Source: Ilumatobacteraceae bacterium
Lineage (GTDB): Bacteria > Actinomycetota > Acidimicrobiia > Acidimicrobiales > Ilumatobacteraceae
Direction: 5' to 3'
DNA: 48,364 nt
Assembly (NCBI GenBank): GCA_023263695.1
Contig: JALQUZ010000009.1
Coordinates: 1-48,364 of the forward strand
Positions 33,740 to 42,209 of this stretch are shown in pieces; position 1 is the stretch's first letter, and every line of letters begins with the position of its first letter. A model generated the notes under the pieces. That model had not been told where the DNA came from. It searched no databases and saw nothing but the letters and a program-made list of their open reading frames with translations. Both the position numbers and the translations under genes were made by a program.

Positions 33740-34744
33740 TCAGCTAAACCACGTAGACCATGTTGCTTCGTTTGCAGCGATCCAGTCGCTTGCAGCTTTA
33801 GCTGGTTCTACCTTGTCGATGTCTACTGGTCCAAGGAATGAAAGCTGGTCATCGGTGGTGAGGGCAAACTTCTGGAAGAAGTTAAATACCTTTCCATCCT
33901 TTGCAGCCAACTTTGCCGATGCAATCTTGAACAATGGGTCTTCTGGGTAGTCGCCGTCGCACTTTGCGCCATCAGCAGCACAGTCAACTGTTGGTGCTGG
34001 CAATGCAATGTTCTTCAGGTTGTACTTGCCTACTGCACCCGATGGGCTCCAGTAGTACACCAACACCGGCTTCTGATCAGCAGAGAGTGCCGAAATTTCT
34101 GCTTGTGTTGCTGCTTCTGAACCAGAGAATTGAACTTGGAATGGCAAGCCGAGGTTGGCAATGATTGCTTCGTCGTACTGGCTAAACGATGGGTCCATGC
34201 CAAGGAAGCGGCCTTTGTCACCAGTTGCTGCCGTAGCGAATGCTTTAGCAACTGCTGGATCCTTCAAGCCTTCCCACGATGACAACTGTGGAAACTGAGT
34301 AAGTGCATAGTCAGAAACGAACCAACCAATTTTCCCTACTGCGCCAAGCGCGCCCATGTTGGTTACTGAGCAGTCGTCGATGAATGCCTGCTCATCGGCA
34401 ACAACGCCAGATGGCCACACTTCAACGCTGGCATCAATATCGCCAGATGACATACCAGCAAACATTGCGTTCTCATCGATGTCAACGATTTCTACTGGGT
34501 TGCCGAGATTCTTTTCGATCAACTGCTTGACGATTTCCACTTCAACAGCCGATGCCGACCAGTTGTTGCGGGCAATCTTGATGGTCTCTGTACCTGTCGC
34601 ATCGAGGTTTACCTCTGGTGCTGCACAGCCATCCGTTGCGGCGGCTGTGGTATCTGATGTCGTGCTACTTCCACCGCAGGCTGCTCCAATAAGCGACCCA
34701 ACAGCAACAAGTCCGACGACGAGCAATTTCTTGCTTGAACGCAT
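33740..34744 (-). CDS. Glycine betaine/proline ABC transporter substrate-binding lipoprotein (OpuAC/ProX-type)
   Basis: This 334-aa precursor has a signal peptide with start MRSSKKLL and a lipobox GAAC with the lipidated Cys at 23. The mature part has RNNWSASAVEVE, EVWPSGVV, GWFVSDYAL and VYYWSPSGAVGKY, with Trp and Tyr residues of the kind that form the cation-pi cage around a trimethylammonium group. The start is the ATG at 34744 because AGGGGAG precedes it. It is transcribed away from the ATPase-permease pair across an 86-bp gap with two palindromes, and ends at a strong terminator, so the binding protein is probably made in excess. Confidence 0.9.
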   Translation of the reverse strand: MRSSKKLLVVGLVAVGSLIGAACGGSSTTSDTTAAATDGCAAPEVNLDATGTETIKIARNNWSASAVEVEIVKQLIEKNLGNPVEIVDIDENAMFAGMSSGDIDASVEVWPSGVVADEQAFIDDCSVTNMGALGAVGKIGWFVSDYALTQFPQLSSWEGLKDPAVAKAFATAATGDKGRFLGMDPSFSQYDEAIIANLGLPFQVQFSGSEAATQAEISALSADQKPVLVYYWSPSGAVGKYNLKNIALPAPTVDCAADGAKCDGDYPEDPLFKIASAKLAAKDGKVFNFFQKFALTTDDQLSFLGPVDIDKVEPAKAASDWIAANEATWSTWFS

Positions 34745-34766
34745 GTTCTCCCCTTTTGTTATGAAT

Positions 34767-34807
34767 GCACCGTAGGTGCGCAAAACCAGCATAACCAAGC
34801 CTTGGTT
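34767..34807. promoter_or_regulatory. Two palindromes in the divergent proX-type/proV-type gap
   Basis: GCACC-GTA-GGTGC (34767-34779) and AACCAAG-C-CTTGGTT (34793-34807) are perfect inverted repeats in the 86-bp region between the divergent binding-protein and ATPase genes. They are placed where an operator controlling both directions would be expected. The second is the stronger candidate. Confidence 0.5.
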
Positions 34808-34830
34808 GCATTGATAGGAGTGGAACTAAG

Positions 34831-35874
34831 GTGTCGTCTGTGCATGGGGACGCATCGAAGGCCATTGAAGTTCGCAATGTGTGGAAGGTATTCGGACAAG
34901 GGTCGCCCGACGAGGCCATAGCCCTAGCCAAAGCGGGAACAACTCGCCAAGACATCATCACGAGCACTGATCAGACGGTTGCCGTACGAGATGTTTCATT
35001 CAGCGTTGCTCGCGGAGAGACATTTGTGGTGATGGGGCTAAGCGGCTCTGGAAAATCCACGCTCATTCGCTGTCTCTCTCGTTTGATTGAACCAACCTCC
35101 GGCGAAGTTTTGCTTAACGGCGAAGACCTGTTAGCGATGAATGCAGATCAGTTACGCGAGGTTCGGCGCGGAAAAATCAGCATGGTGTTTCAACACTTCG
35201 GCCTCTTCCCACATCGCAAAGTCATTGACAACATTGCATACGGTCTTGAGGTTCAAAAAGTTGACAAGGCAACTCGTCATGCACGAGCAACCGAAGTGCT
35301 CAATATTGTTGGGCTTGACGGCTGGGCCGATCGATATCCGCAGCAACTTTCTGGCGGAATGCAGCAACGAGTAGGCCTTGCACGAGCACTTGCTGTTGAC
35401 CCAGAGATTTTGTTGTTTGACGAACCTTTTTCTGCACTTGACCCTCTTATCCGCAAAGAGATGCAAGATGAATTGATACGTCTTCAGAAGTCCATGCAAC
35501 GAACCATTATTTTCATTACTCACGATTTCGCCGAAGCACTTCGACTCGGCGACCGAATTGCCATCATGAAAGATGGCTCGTTCGATCAGGTAGGCACGCC
35601 AGAAGAGATTGTGTCCAACCCCGCCACTCCATATGTACGCGAATTTGTTAACGACGTTCCGCGCGCGAAAGTGCTGAGCGTTCGCTCGGTAACGGTTGCG
35701 GGAAATGCACCTGCAGGAGCACGCACGGTGAACGCATCATCTCGAATTGAAACAGTCATTCCTATGTTGTTAGAACGAGACGAAGCCATTCAAGTACTTG
35801 ACGAGAGCGGCTCTGCAATCGGAGTAGTCAATCGCCACAACGTGGCAAGTATGTTGCAAGCCGAACAACGATGA
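34831..35874 (+). CDS. Glycine betaine ABC transporter ATP-binding protein (OpuAA/ProV-type)
   Basis: This 347-aa ATPase has Walker A GLSGSGKST (residues 69-77), signature LSGGMQQ (173-179), Walker B ILLFDEPFSALD (about 193-204) and the switch His in FITHDF. The N-terminal insertion with VWKVFG and the late SPDEAIALAKAG region match ProV/OpuAA. The C-terminus (about 290-347) looks like a single weak CBS-like unit ending in GVVNRHNVASML. The GTG start has AGGAG 10 nt upstream. The stop overlaps the permease ATG (ATGA). The system imports glycine betaine, and by context possibly carnitine or gamma-butyrobetaine. Confidence 0.92.
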   Translation: MSSVHGDASKAIEVRNVWKVFGQGSPDEAIALAKAGTTRQDIITSTDQTVAVRDVSFSVARGETFVVMGLSGSGKSTLIRCLSRLIEPTSGEVLLNGEDLLAMNADQLREVRRGKISMVFQHFGLFPHRKVIDNIAYGLEVQKVDKATRHARATEVLNIVGLDGWADRYPQQLSGGMQQRVGLARALAVDPEILLFDEPFSALDPLIRKEMQDELIRLQKSMQRTIIFITHDFAEALRLGDRIAIMKDGSFDQVGTPEEIVSNPATPYVREFVNDVPRAKVLSVRSVTVAGNAPAGARTVNASSRIETVIPMLLERDEAIQVLDESGSAIGVVNRHNVASMLQAEQR

Positions 35875-37748
35875 TGAAGCGTTACCGCACAGTTCTTCTT
35901 GCGGTACTTGCGCTGCTCATGGGTTTGCAAATTGCCGGTAGCGGCGGGTTTCCTAAGTCGTGGAATATCCATCTATCCGATCCGATCAACACCTGGCAAT
36001 CGTGGATTCGCTCAAATCGCAGTCATCACTGGCTCTTCACCTACCTGCTTAACCCCATTACCTCGGTAGTTGAATTTGGGCTAAATAAAACCGAGGCATT
36101 CATCAGTTGGTTGCCTTGGTTTATTCCCGCCATCATCGTGTTTGCGGTGATTGCACGCACGGGAAAATGGATTGTCGCCAGTTTTGCTGCGTTTGCAGTG
36201 ATCTATCCGGGAATCGTTGGAGTGTGGCCGCAAAGCATCGAGACCATTTCCCTCATGGCTGTTTCCGTAGTCATTAGCGTGATCATCGGTGTTCCGCTTG
36301 GTGTATGGACCGCGCTCAACAAGCGCGTTGAATCGTTTCTTCGTCCAATCCTTGATGCGATGCAGACCGTTCCCGCAACCGTGTACCTCATACCCATCGT
36401 GTTGTTGTTTGGTATCGGCAAAGTTCCTGCCGCCATTGCAACTGTCGTGTACGCACTTCCGCCGATGGTCCGACTCACGTCGCTGGGAATTCAACAAGTG
36501 CCGCATTCGGCAATCGAAGCAGGACAAATGTTTGGAGCAACTAAGCGTCAGATTCTTGCTCGCATTCAGCTACCGCTGGCGCTTCCATCAATCATTGCGG
36601 GTATCAACCAAACCGTGATGATGGCACTCGGCATTGTGGTCATTGCCACGCTCGTTGGCGCAGGTGGACTTGGACAGGAAATCATGCAAACGGTTCGTCA
36701 GCTCTCGCCAGGACGAGGCCTTGTCGTGAGCCTTGCAGTTGTCTCAGTTGCATTCGTTCTCGACCGCGTGAGCCTTGCCTTGGTGCGTAACCCAGGCTCC
36801 ACTCAACACAAGTTTTCGCGACAGCAGTGGCTTGCTTTCACCGGAGCTCTTGTTGCAGCAACCATCGTTGGACGATTACTCGGTTGGCATGAGTTTCCAT
36901 TTTCGTGGGGAACCTCGTTCGCCGACCCCGTAGATACTGGAGTGATTTGGTTCCGCGACACCTTTTCATTCATCACACATCCATTCAATGATTTCATTGT
37001 TCGCGAGGTTCTCGTTCGTTCACAGAAATTGTTGAACAACTCACTGTCATGGCAGTTCATCGTTGTCGCAGCATCGGCAATTGTCTATGTAATTGCCGGA
37101 TGGAAACTTTCGCTCACTACAGCTATCGGTATCGTTCTGATCGGGCTCACCGGAAGGTGGCCAGATGCAGTTGACACACTTTCTCAGACTCTTGTTGCTG
37201 TTTTGATTTCAATTGTGATTGCACTACCAATTGGAATTTGGCTTGGGCGACGACCTCGTGCCGAAGCAGCACTCTCGCCCATTTTGGATTCACTACAAAC
37301 CATTCCACCGCTGATTTATGCAATCCCTTTTGTCATGATCTTTACCGTTGGACCTGTGCCTGGCGTCATTGCAGCTGTGGTGTATTCAATTCCGCCCGGC
37401 ATACGCCTCACCTCGCTTGGCATCCGACAGGTCAACGCAGAATCAATTGAAGCTGCGCAAACTTTTGGCGCTACCGACAGACAAGTGCTGTGGGGGGTAC
37501 GCATTCCACTGGCCATGCCAAGCATCATTTTGGCAATCAATCAAATGGTCATGATGGTGCTCGCCATGGCGATCATTGCCGGAATGGTTGGTGGTGGTGG
37601 ATTGGGTTATCGCTCCATCGAAGCACTTACTGGTCCGAACAAAGGCCTTGGCGCAGAAGTCGGTATAGCAATTGTGATTATGGCGACCATCCTGGATCGC
37701 CTTACGCAGTCAACTGCGAAACGCTTACAAGCGCCAGCGGCTATGTAG
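35871..37748 (+). CDS. Fused double permease of a glycine betaine ABC transporter
   Basis: This 625-aa membrane protein contains two ProW/OpuAB-type permease halves in tandem. The first half (about 100-305) carries the EAA-like loop EAGQMFGATKRQILARIQLP; the second half (about 410-615) carries EAAQTFGATDRQVLWGVRIP. The two halves also repeat the segments GLGQEIM / GLGYRSI and VVIATLVG / MAIIAGMVG. A single polypeptide therefore supplies both membrane subunits. The ATG overlaps the ATPase stop. The end converges with folD 6 bp away. The fusion is known from other actinobacteria and some proteobacteria but is less usual than a single ProW. Substrate by context. Confidence 0.9.
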   Translation: MMKRYRTVLLAVLALLMGLQIAGSGGFPKSWNIHLSDPINTWQSWIRSNRSHHWLFTYLLNPITSVVEFGLNKTEAFISWLPWFIPAIIVFAVIARTGKWIVASFAAFAVIYPGIVGVWPQSIETISLMAVSVVISVIIGVPLGVWTALNKRVESFLRPILDAMQTVPATVYLIPIVLLFGIGKVPAAIATVVYALPPMVRLTSLGIQQVPHSAIEAGQMFGATKRQILARIQLPLALPSIIAGINQTVMMALGIVVIATLVGAGGLGQEIMQTVRQLSPGRGLVVSLAVVSVAFVLDRVSLALVRNPGSTQHKFSRQQWLAFTGALVAATIVGRLLGWHEFPFSWGTSFADPVDTGVIWFRDTFSFITHPFNDFIVREVLVRSQKLLNNSLSWQFIVVAASAIVYVIAGWKLSLTTAIGIVLIGLTGRWPDAVDTLSQTLVAVLISIVIALPIGIWLGRRPRAEAALSPILDSLQTIPPLIYAIPFVMIFTVGPVPGVIAAVVYSIPPGIRLTSLGIRQVNAESIEAAQTFGATDRQVLWGVRIPLAMPSIILAINQMVMMVLAMAIIAGMVGGGGLGYRSIEALTGPNKGLGAEVGIAIVIMATILDRLTQSTAKRLQAPAAM

Positions 37749-37754
37749 TTTCAG

Positions 37755-38648
37755 TTACTTGGTTGGAAAAGCGCCGAGCATTTTTGCTGCGGACAACGTA
37801 TTTTCCAATAAGCATCCAATGGTCATCGGACCAGTTCCACCAGGCATTGGTGTAATTGCGCCAGCAACAGCCTGAACTGCATCGAAATCGACGTCACCAA
37901 CAATTTTTGCTTCTTCACGAGATACACCAACGTCGATCACCGTTGCACCAGGCTTCACATGATCGGCAGTAATGAGTCGTGCAATACCAACGCACGACAC
38001 GATGATGTCGGCTTCGCGGCAATATGCCTTCAAGTCTTCAGGTGAAGTATGCGAGTGAGTACATGTTGTTGTTGCGTCGCCACCCTTGCGCAAGAACAGT
38101 ACTAATTGAGGAAGTCCTGTCAACGTTGAGCGACCGATAACGACGACCCGCTTACCCTTGGTAGGAATTTCGTAGCGCTCGAGCAAACGCATCACACCAA
38201 GTGGCGTGCATGGTGCATGTCCAGGAAGACCCCGCAAGAGACGACCCATGCTTCGCTCCGTAAGTCCATCAACATCTTTTTCTGGCGGCAACAGTGCAAG
38301 CACTGGTTCGGCATCAAGGTGTTTTGGTAAAGGCAATTGCACCAAAATGCCGTGCACGGTTGGATCTGCAGCAAGCCTGCGTACCTCTGCTTCAACTTGT
38401 TCCTGAGTTGCATCTTCTTCAAGGTGCACGCCAACAGAAATCATTCCTGCTTCTTGGGCCTTCTTGTGCTTACTCGCAACATAAATGTGGCTTGGCTTAT
38501 CGCCACCCACCAAAACTGTTGCCAAGCACACCGCTGGAGAACCAGCAGCTTCGATTTCTTTTCGCAAGCGTGCAACCGTTTCGTCGCGCAAGTTATTGCC
38601 ATCCATCAAGATGGCGCCACCAGGCGTGCGCTTGTAATCAGTGCTCAT
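37755..38648 (-). CDS. folD: Methylenetetrahydrofolate dehydrogenase / methenyl-THF cyclohydrolase (FolD)
   Basis: This 297-aa bifunctional enzyme converts 5,10-methylene-THF to 10-formyl-THF with NAD(P). It has YVASKHKKAQEAG with the catalytic Lys, VHGILVQLPLPKHL, DVDGLTERSMGRLL, VVIGRSTLTGLPQ (the NAD(P) loop, with the usual GRSxxVGxP altered to GRSTLTGLP), and PMPGGTGPMTIGCLLENT at the C-terminus. The ATG overlaps the fhs stop (ATGA), so fhs and folD are co-translated. With the MTHFR and Fhs in the window it forms a THF-bound one-carbon oxidation route. Family assignment is secure. Confidence 0.95.
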   Translation of the reverse strand: MSTDYKRTPGGAILMDGNNLRDETVARLRKEIEAAGSPAVCLATVLVGGDKPSHIYVASKHKKAQEAGMISVGVHLEEDATQEQVEAEVRRLAADPTVHGILVQLPLPKHLDAEPVLALLPPEKDVDGLTERSMGRLLRGLPGHAPCTPLGVMRLLERYEIPTKGKRVVVIGRSTLTGLPQLVLFLRKGGDATTTCTHSHTSPEDLKAYCREADIIVSCVGIARLITADHVKPGATVIDVGVSREEAKIVGDVDFDAVQAVAGAITPMPGGTGPMTIGCLLENTLSAAKMLGAFPTK

Positions 38649-40342
38649 GAAAGACCGACGATTTCGCCGTTCTCATCAAAGTCGATGATTGCTGCAGCTG
38701 GCTTGGTGCCAAGACCAGGAAGCGTGCGCATGTCGCCACAAATTGGATACACAAAGCCTGCACCAACTGATGCACGAACTTCGCGCACGTTCAGAGTGTG
38801 GCCCTTCGGTGCACCCTTCAATGAAGCGTCACCCGAGATGGACAAGTGAGTCTTAGCAATACACACTGGCAGGTGACCAAAGCCGTTGTCGGTGTAGTTC
38901 TTCAACTGCTTGGTTGCAAGTGCCGAATACGTAACGTTTGCTGCACCGTAGATGGTCTTCGCAACAGTCTCAATCTTTTCCTTGAGTGATGCCTCGTCCT
39001 TGTACAGCATGTGGAAGTTGTTCTTCTCGTTGCAGGCCTCTTCAACTGCCTTTGCCAACTCAACCGCTCCAGCGCCACCATCTGCGAAGTGCGTGCACAA
39101 TGCAACACGTGCACCGGCAGACAACGCAATTTTGCGAATCGCTTCGTGCTCTGAGGCATGGTCAGTTGGGAATGAGTTAATGGCAACCACTGGAACTACG
39201 CCGTGCGCCTTGACGTTTTCGATTTGTGCGCGCAAGTTCTCGCCACCCATTTCAACGTCTGCTGGGTTTTCTGCGAGCAAGTCTGGAGGCAATGCTTTTC
39301 CTGCCACGATCTTGTACTTACCGGAGTGAGCCTTCAATGCTCGCACTGTTGTTACCAACACCGCGGCGTCTGGGGTCATGCCCGAGTAACGGCACTTGAT
39401 GTTGAAGAAGCGCTCTGCGCCCATGTCGGCGCCGAATCCTGCTTCGGTGATGAGATAATCGCCACCGTGAATACCGATCATGTCGCCAATGATTGACGAG
39501 TTTCCGTGTGCAATGTTTCCAAATGGTCCTGCATGCACGATTACGGGGGTGTTCTCCAGAGTCTGCAAAAGGTTTGGCTTAATTGCGTCGCGCATGATGA
39601 CGGCCATCGAACCTGCTGCGCTCAGTTGCTCTGCTGTTACTGGCTGCCCCTTGGTGTTGTAACCAACAACAATGCGAGCGAAACGGTTACGCATGTCTTC
39701 AAGCGAAGTTGACAAGGCAAGAATCGCCATCACTTCAGAAGCTGCGGTGATGTCGAATCCGGTTTGGCGAACTACTCCGTCTTCCTTCGTGCCAAGACCA
39801 ACAATGATGTTGCGCAAGGAGCGATCGTTTACGTCGATCACTCGACGCCAGGTGATGTTGTCCATATCGAGATCGAGTTCATTGCCCTGGTGTAAATGGT
39901 TATCCACCATTGCTGACAGCAAGTTGTGCGCGGCAGTTACTGCGTGGAAGTCGCCCGTGAGGTGCAAGTTGAGCAATTCCATTGGAATAACTTGGCTGTA
40001 GCCACCACCTGCTGCACCGCCCTTAATTCCAAACGTTGGTCCCATTGATGGCTGACGCAAGCTGATGACAGCATTTTTGCCAATGTGCTTAAACGCTTGA
40101 CCGAGACCAACCGTTGTTGTGGTCTTTCCTTCACCCAGTGGGGTTGGAGTGATTGCAGTAACCACGACGTACTTCGCCTTTGGACGCGACTTCAACTCGT
40201 CGATTGCATCGAGACTGATTTTTGCCAGGCTCTTGCCGTAAGGCTCAAGCAGATGTTCGCCGATACCCATCTGGGCAGCGATGTCCTTCAACGGCAGTGG
40301 CTTGCCCTGGCGCGCAATTTCAAGATCTGATGGAAACGACAT
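38645..40342 (-). CDS. fhs: Formate-tetrahydrofolate ligase
   Basis: This 565-aa enzyme interconverts formate, ATP and THF with 10-formyl-THF. It has TPTPLGEGKTTTTVGLGQAF at 65-84 (nucleotide loop), RQPSMGPTFGIKGGAAGGGY-type segment near 100-120, LTGDFHAVTAAHNLL, and FVYPICGDMRTLPGLGTKPA at the end. I set the ATG at 40342 because GGGGAG lies 8 nt upstream; the longer open frame to 40426 is non-homologous. It is the first gene of the fhs-folD operon. In this context the reverse reaction, giving ATP and formate from demethylation carbon, is likely. Confidence 0.95.
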   Translation of the reverse strand: MSFPSDLEIARQGKPLPLKDIAAQMGIGEHLLEPYGKSLAKISLDAIDELKSRPKAKYVVVTAITPTPLGEGKTTTTVGLGQAFKHIGKNAVISLRQPSMGPTFGIKGGAAGGGYSQVIPMELLNLHLTGDFHAVTAAHNLLSAMVDNHLHQGNELDLDMDNITWRRVIDVNDRSLRNIIVGLGTKEDGVVRQTGFDITAASEVMAILALSTSLEDMRNRFARIVVGYNTKGQPVTAEQLSAAGSMAVIMRDAIKPNLLQTLENTPVIVHAGPFGNIAHGNSSIIGDMIGIHGGDYLITEAGFGADMGAERFFNIKCRYSGMTPDAAVLVTTVRALKAHSGKYKIVAGKALPPDLLAENPADVEMGGENLRAQIENVKAHGVVPVVAINSFPTDHASEHEAIRKIALSAGARVALCTHFADGGAGAVELAKAVEEACNEKNNFHMLYKDEASLKEKIETVAKTIYGAANVTYSALATKQLKNYTDNGFGHLPVCIAKTHLSISGDASLKGAPKGHTLNVREVRASVGAGFVYPICGDMRTLPGLGTKPAAAIIDFDENGEIVGLS

Positions 40343-40411
40343 AGTGGAGACTCCCCGTTCAATTGCCACCTCGTGGCGATTTGGTCGCACCACTATATAG
40401 GAGTCGGAGCG

Positions 40412-40456
40412 CCTGATATATGACACGCCCCATAAGGCTCCGCGCGCTGATATAGG
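40412..40456 (+). promoter_or_regulatory. Two TGATATA sites between fhs and the oxygenase gene
   Basis: CTGATATATGAC (40413-40424) and GCTGATATAGG (40446-40456) both follow GCGC-type bases in the 122-bp divergent gap. The second is an extended -10-like element whose expected transcript start falls at or next to the oxygenase ATG at 40465, so that mRNA may be leaderless. They could also be operator sites for the nearby GntR-type regulator. Confidence 0.45.
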
Positions 40457-40464
40457 TTTGGGCC

Positions 40465-41442
40465 ATGCCCGAGAGTTTGCCCATTATCGATATCGCACCG
40501 CTGCGTGACGGGACGATAAACCCCAACTACAGCAAGGCTTCCCAAGAACTGTTTACCGCACTCTCTGAAATTGGTTTCGCGATCGTGGTTGGACATGGTG
40601 TCAGTCCTGACATCACTGCAGACATGCGCACCGCGGTGAAAACGGTCTTTGACACTCCGAGGGAAACACTGTTGCGCAACATGGTGGTGAAGGGCAACTA
40701 CCGCGGCTTTGTGCCGCTTGGATATTTCACACCTAATTCCGGAAAAGGTAAGGCTGATCAATACGAAGCGTGGAAGTTGCATTTCGAAACCGATGCACAC
40801 GACCCCATTCGCACAGAATGCGATTTGTATGGTCCAAACATTTGGCCGGAAATTGAAAGCGATGTTCGCACGCCAATCATGAAGTATTGGCACGCGCTCG
40901 ATGCAGTGAGCGAAGTACTGATCGTTGCCTTATGCGAGCAACTTGGCGTTGACCCGAATGTGCTGTTGTCGTGCATGTCTATGCCGCTTACCAACATGAC
41001 CTTGTTGAACTACCCACCTGTTGAACCACAAGCAGACACATGGGGAATTCACCCACATAAGGATTTCAACTTGCTCACGCTGCTTGCACATGATCCCATC
41101 GGAGGACTTGAAGTGCGCAAGCGCAACGGTGAGTGGATCAATGCAGATTGCCCAGAGAACGGCATGGTGCTCAATGTTGGTGACATGTTGGAGCTCTGGA
41201 GCGGTGGACGACTTCTCTCTACTCCACACCGCGTATTCAACAAGTCGGGAAAACCGCGACAATCGTTTCCGTATTTCTCAAAGCCACGGTGGGATGTTGT
41301 TGTTCAACCACTTGTCGCACCACTCGATGGATTTGATCGTGTGCCGCTTCACGTCGGCACATCGGCGGCCGACATTTGGTATTCAAATTGGCCAGATACT
41401 GCGAGCACAGACCCTGCGCAGGTGCTGGGAAAATTTGAATAG
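40465..41442 (+). CDS. 2-oxoglutarate/Fe(II)-dependent dioxygenase, isopenicillin N synthase family
   Basis: This 325-aa oxygenase has the N-terminal DIOX_N-type domain (LPIIDIAPL, FAIVVGHGVS) and a jelly-roll core with the iron triad His198, Asp200 (HPHKD) and His255 (STPHRV), plus 2OG-binding Arg265 and Ser267 (RxS). It therefore looks catalytically complete. The substrate is unknown; its location beside a GntR regulator and amine-catabolic genes suggests hydroxylation or oxidative demethylation of a betaine or related amine, which is inference. It is not of the TauD/gamma-butyrobetaine hydroxylase fold type. It converges with the regulator gene with no spacer. Only a weak ribosome site precedes the ATG. 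Confidence 0.85.
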   Translation: MPESLPIIDIAPLRDGTINPNYSKASQELFTALSEIGFAIVVGHGVSPDITADMRTAVKTVFDTPRETLLRNMVVKGNYRGFVPLGYFTPNSGKGKADQYEAWKLHFETDAHDPIRTECDLYGPNIWPEIESDVRTPIMKYWHALDAVSEVLIVALCEQLGVDPNVLLSCMSMPLTNMTLLNYPPVEPQADTWGIHPHKDFNLLTLLAHDPIGGLEVRKRNGEWINADCPENGMVLNVGDMLELWSGGRLLSTPHRVFNKSGKPRQSFPYFSKPRWDVVVQPLVAPLDGFDRVPLHVGTSAADIWYSNWPDTASTDPAQVLGKFE

Positions 41443-42111
41443 TTATTTTGGAAGCGGCGAACTCAGACGCTTACGCACTGCCTGATTCATTTCATCATCA
41501 AAACCACGTACGTGCTTTTCGCACAACTCTGCAGCGGTATCACCATCGCCCGCTGCAAGTCGTTCAAACATTTCGCCATGCTCTTGTACAGCGTGCTTCA
41601 TGTCGGCAACATCGGCAATATACAAATGCCACAAGCGATCACTCTGCGCGTACATCATGTCGAGCGTTGCAGTAAGAAAACGATTGCCAGCTGCATCCCA
41701 CACAATTTCGTGACACCGGCGGTCGATCTTCATGAGATCATCGTTTGTGGCGCCAGGCGCTTCTGCGCGCGCAAGCACGCGAGCCATTTCGTCCCAATGT
41801 TCTTGTTTTCCTCGCTTGGCAGCAAGTCGCATTGCATAGGGTTCAAGTAGTGCACGGGTCTCGTACAACATGCTCAGTTCCATGACGTCAATACCTGACA
41901 CCAACATGCCTCGGCGCGGGATGACCGTGACGAACTGGTCACGGGCTAACCGCTGGAGCGCCTCACGAATTGGGGTGCGGCCGATGCCGAGTTGACCCTG
42001 AAGGGTCTCCTCTTTAATCACGTCGCCGGGGGCCAATTCGAGGCGGACAATTTTGTTCCGAATCTCGAGATAGGCCTGCTCGCTCAACGAAGTACTCACG
42101 CAGGGCATCAT
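41443..42111 (-). CDS. GntR family transcriptional regulator, FCD subfamily
   Basis: This 222-aa regulator has a winged helix-turn-helix (about 14-75) with LGIGRTPIREALQRLARDQFV, and an all-helical FCD ligand domain (about 80-212). The FCD metal set appears intact as Asp129, His133, His177 and His199, so a metal-bound carboxylate ligand is expected. It is divergent from the DMGDH-ETF operon and next to the oxygenase, and probably controls these genes by binding in the 42112-42209 gap and perhaps at other TGATATA sites. The start at 42111 is one of several in frame (ATG at 42108, GTG at 42096); the choice is uncertain. Confidence 0.88.
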   Translation of the reverse strand: MMPCVSTSLSEQAYLEIRNKIVRLELAPGDVIKEETLQGQLGIGRTPIREALQRLARDQFVTVIPRRGMLVSGIDVMELSMLYETRALLEPYAMRLAAKRGKQEHWDEMARVLARAEAPGATNDDLMKIDRRCHEIVWDAAGNRFLTATLDMMYAQSDRLWHLYIADVADMKHAVQEHGEMFERLAAGDGDTAAELCEKHVRGFDDEMNQAVRKRLSSPLPK

Positions 42112-42120
42112 ATCCCGATT

Positions 42121-42149
42121 TTTACGTGATGATATTGCGCTGATATACT
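42121..42149 (+). promoter_or_regulatory. Candidate sigma-A promoter of the DMGDH-ETF operon
   Basis: TTTACG (42121-42126) and TATACT (42144-42149) are spaced by 17 bp, and the -10 is extended by TGA (42141-42143). The same region holds TGATATT (42130-42136) and TGATATA (42141-42147) 11 bp apart, which may double as half-sites for the divergent GntR regulator. The expected start near 42156 gives a leader of about 50 nt. Confidence 0.55.
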
Positions 42150-42209
42150 ACCAAAATTCAATTGTGGCCTCGCCCAACGGGGGTGTGGTCCTCTTTTTGG
42201 GGGTATCTC

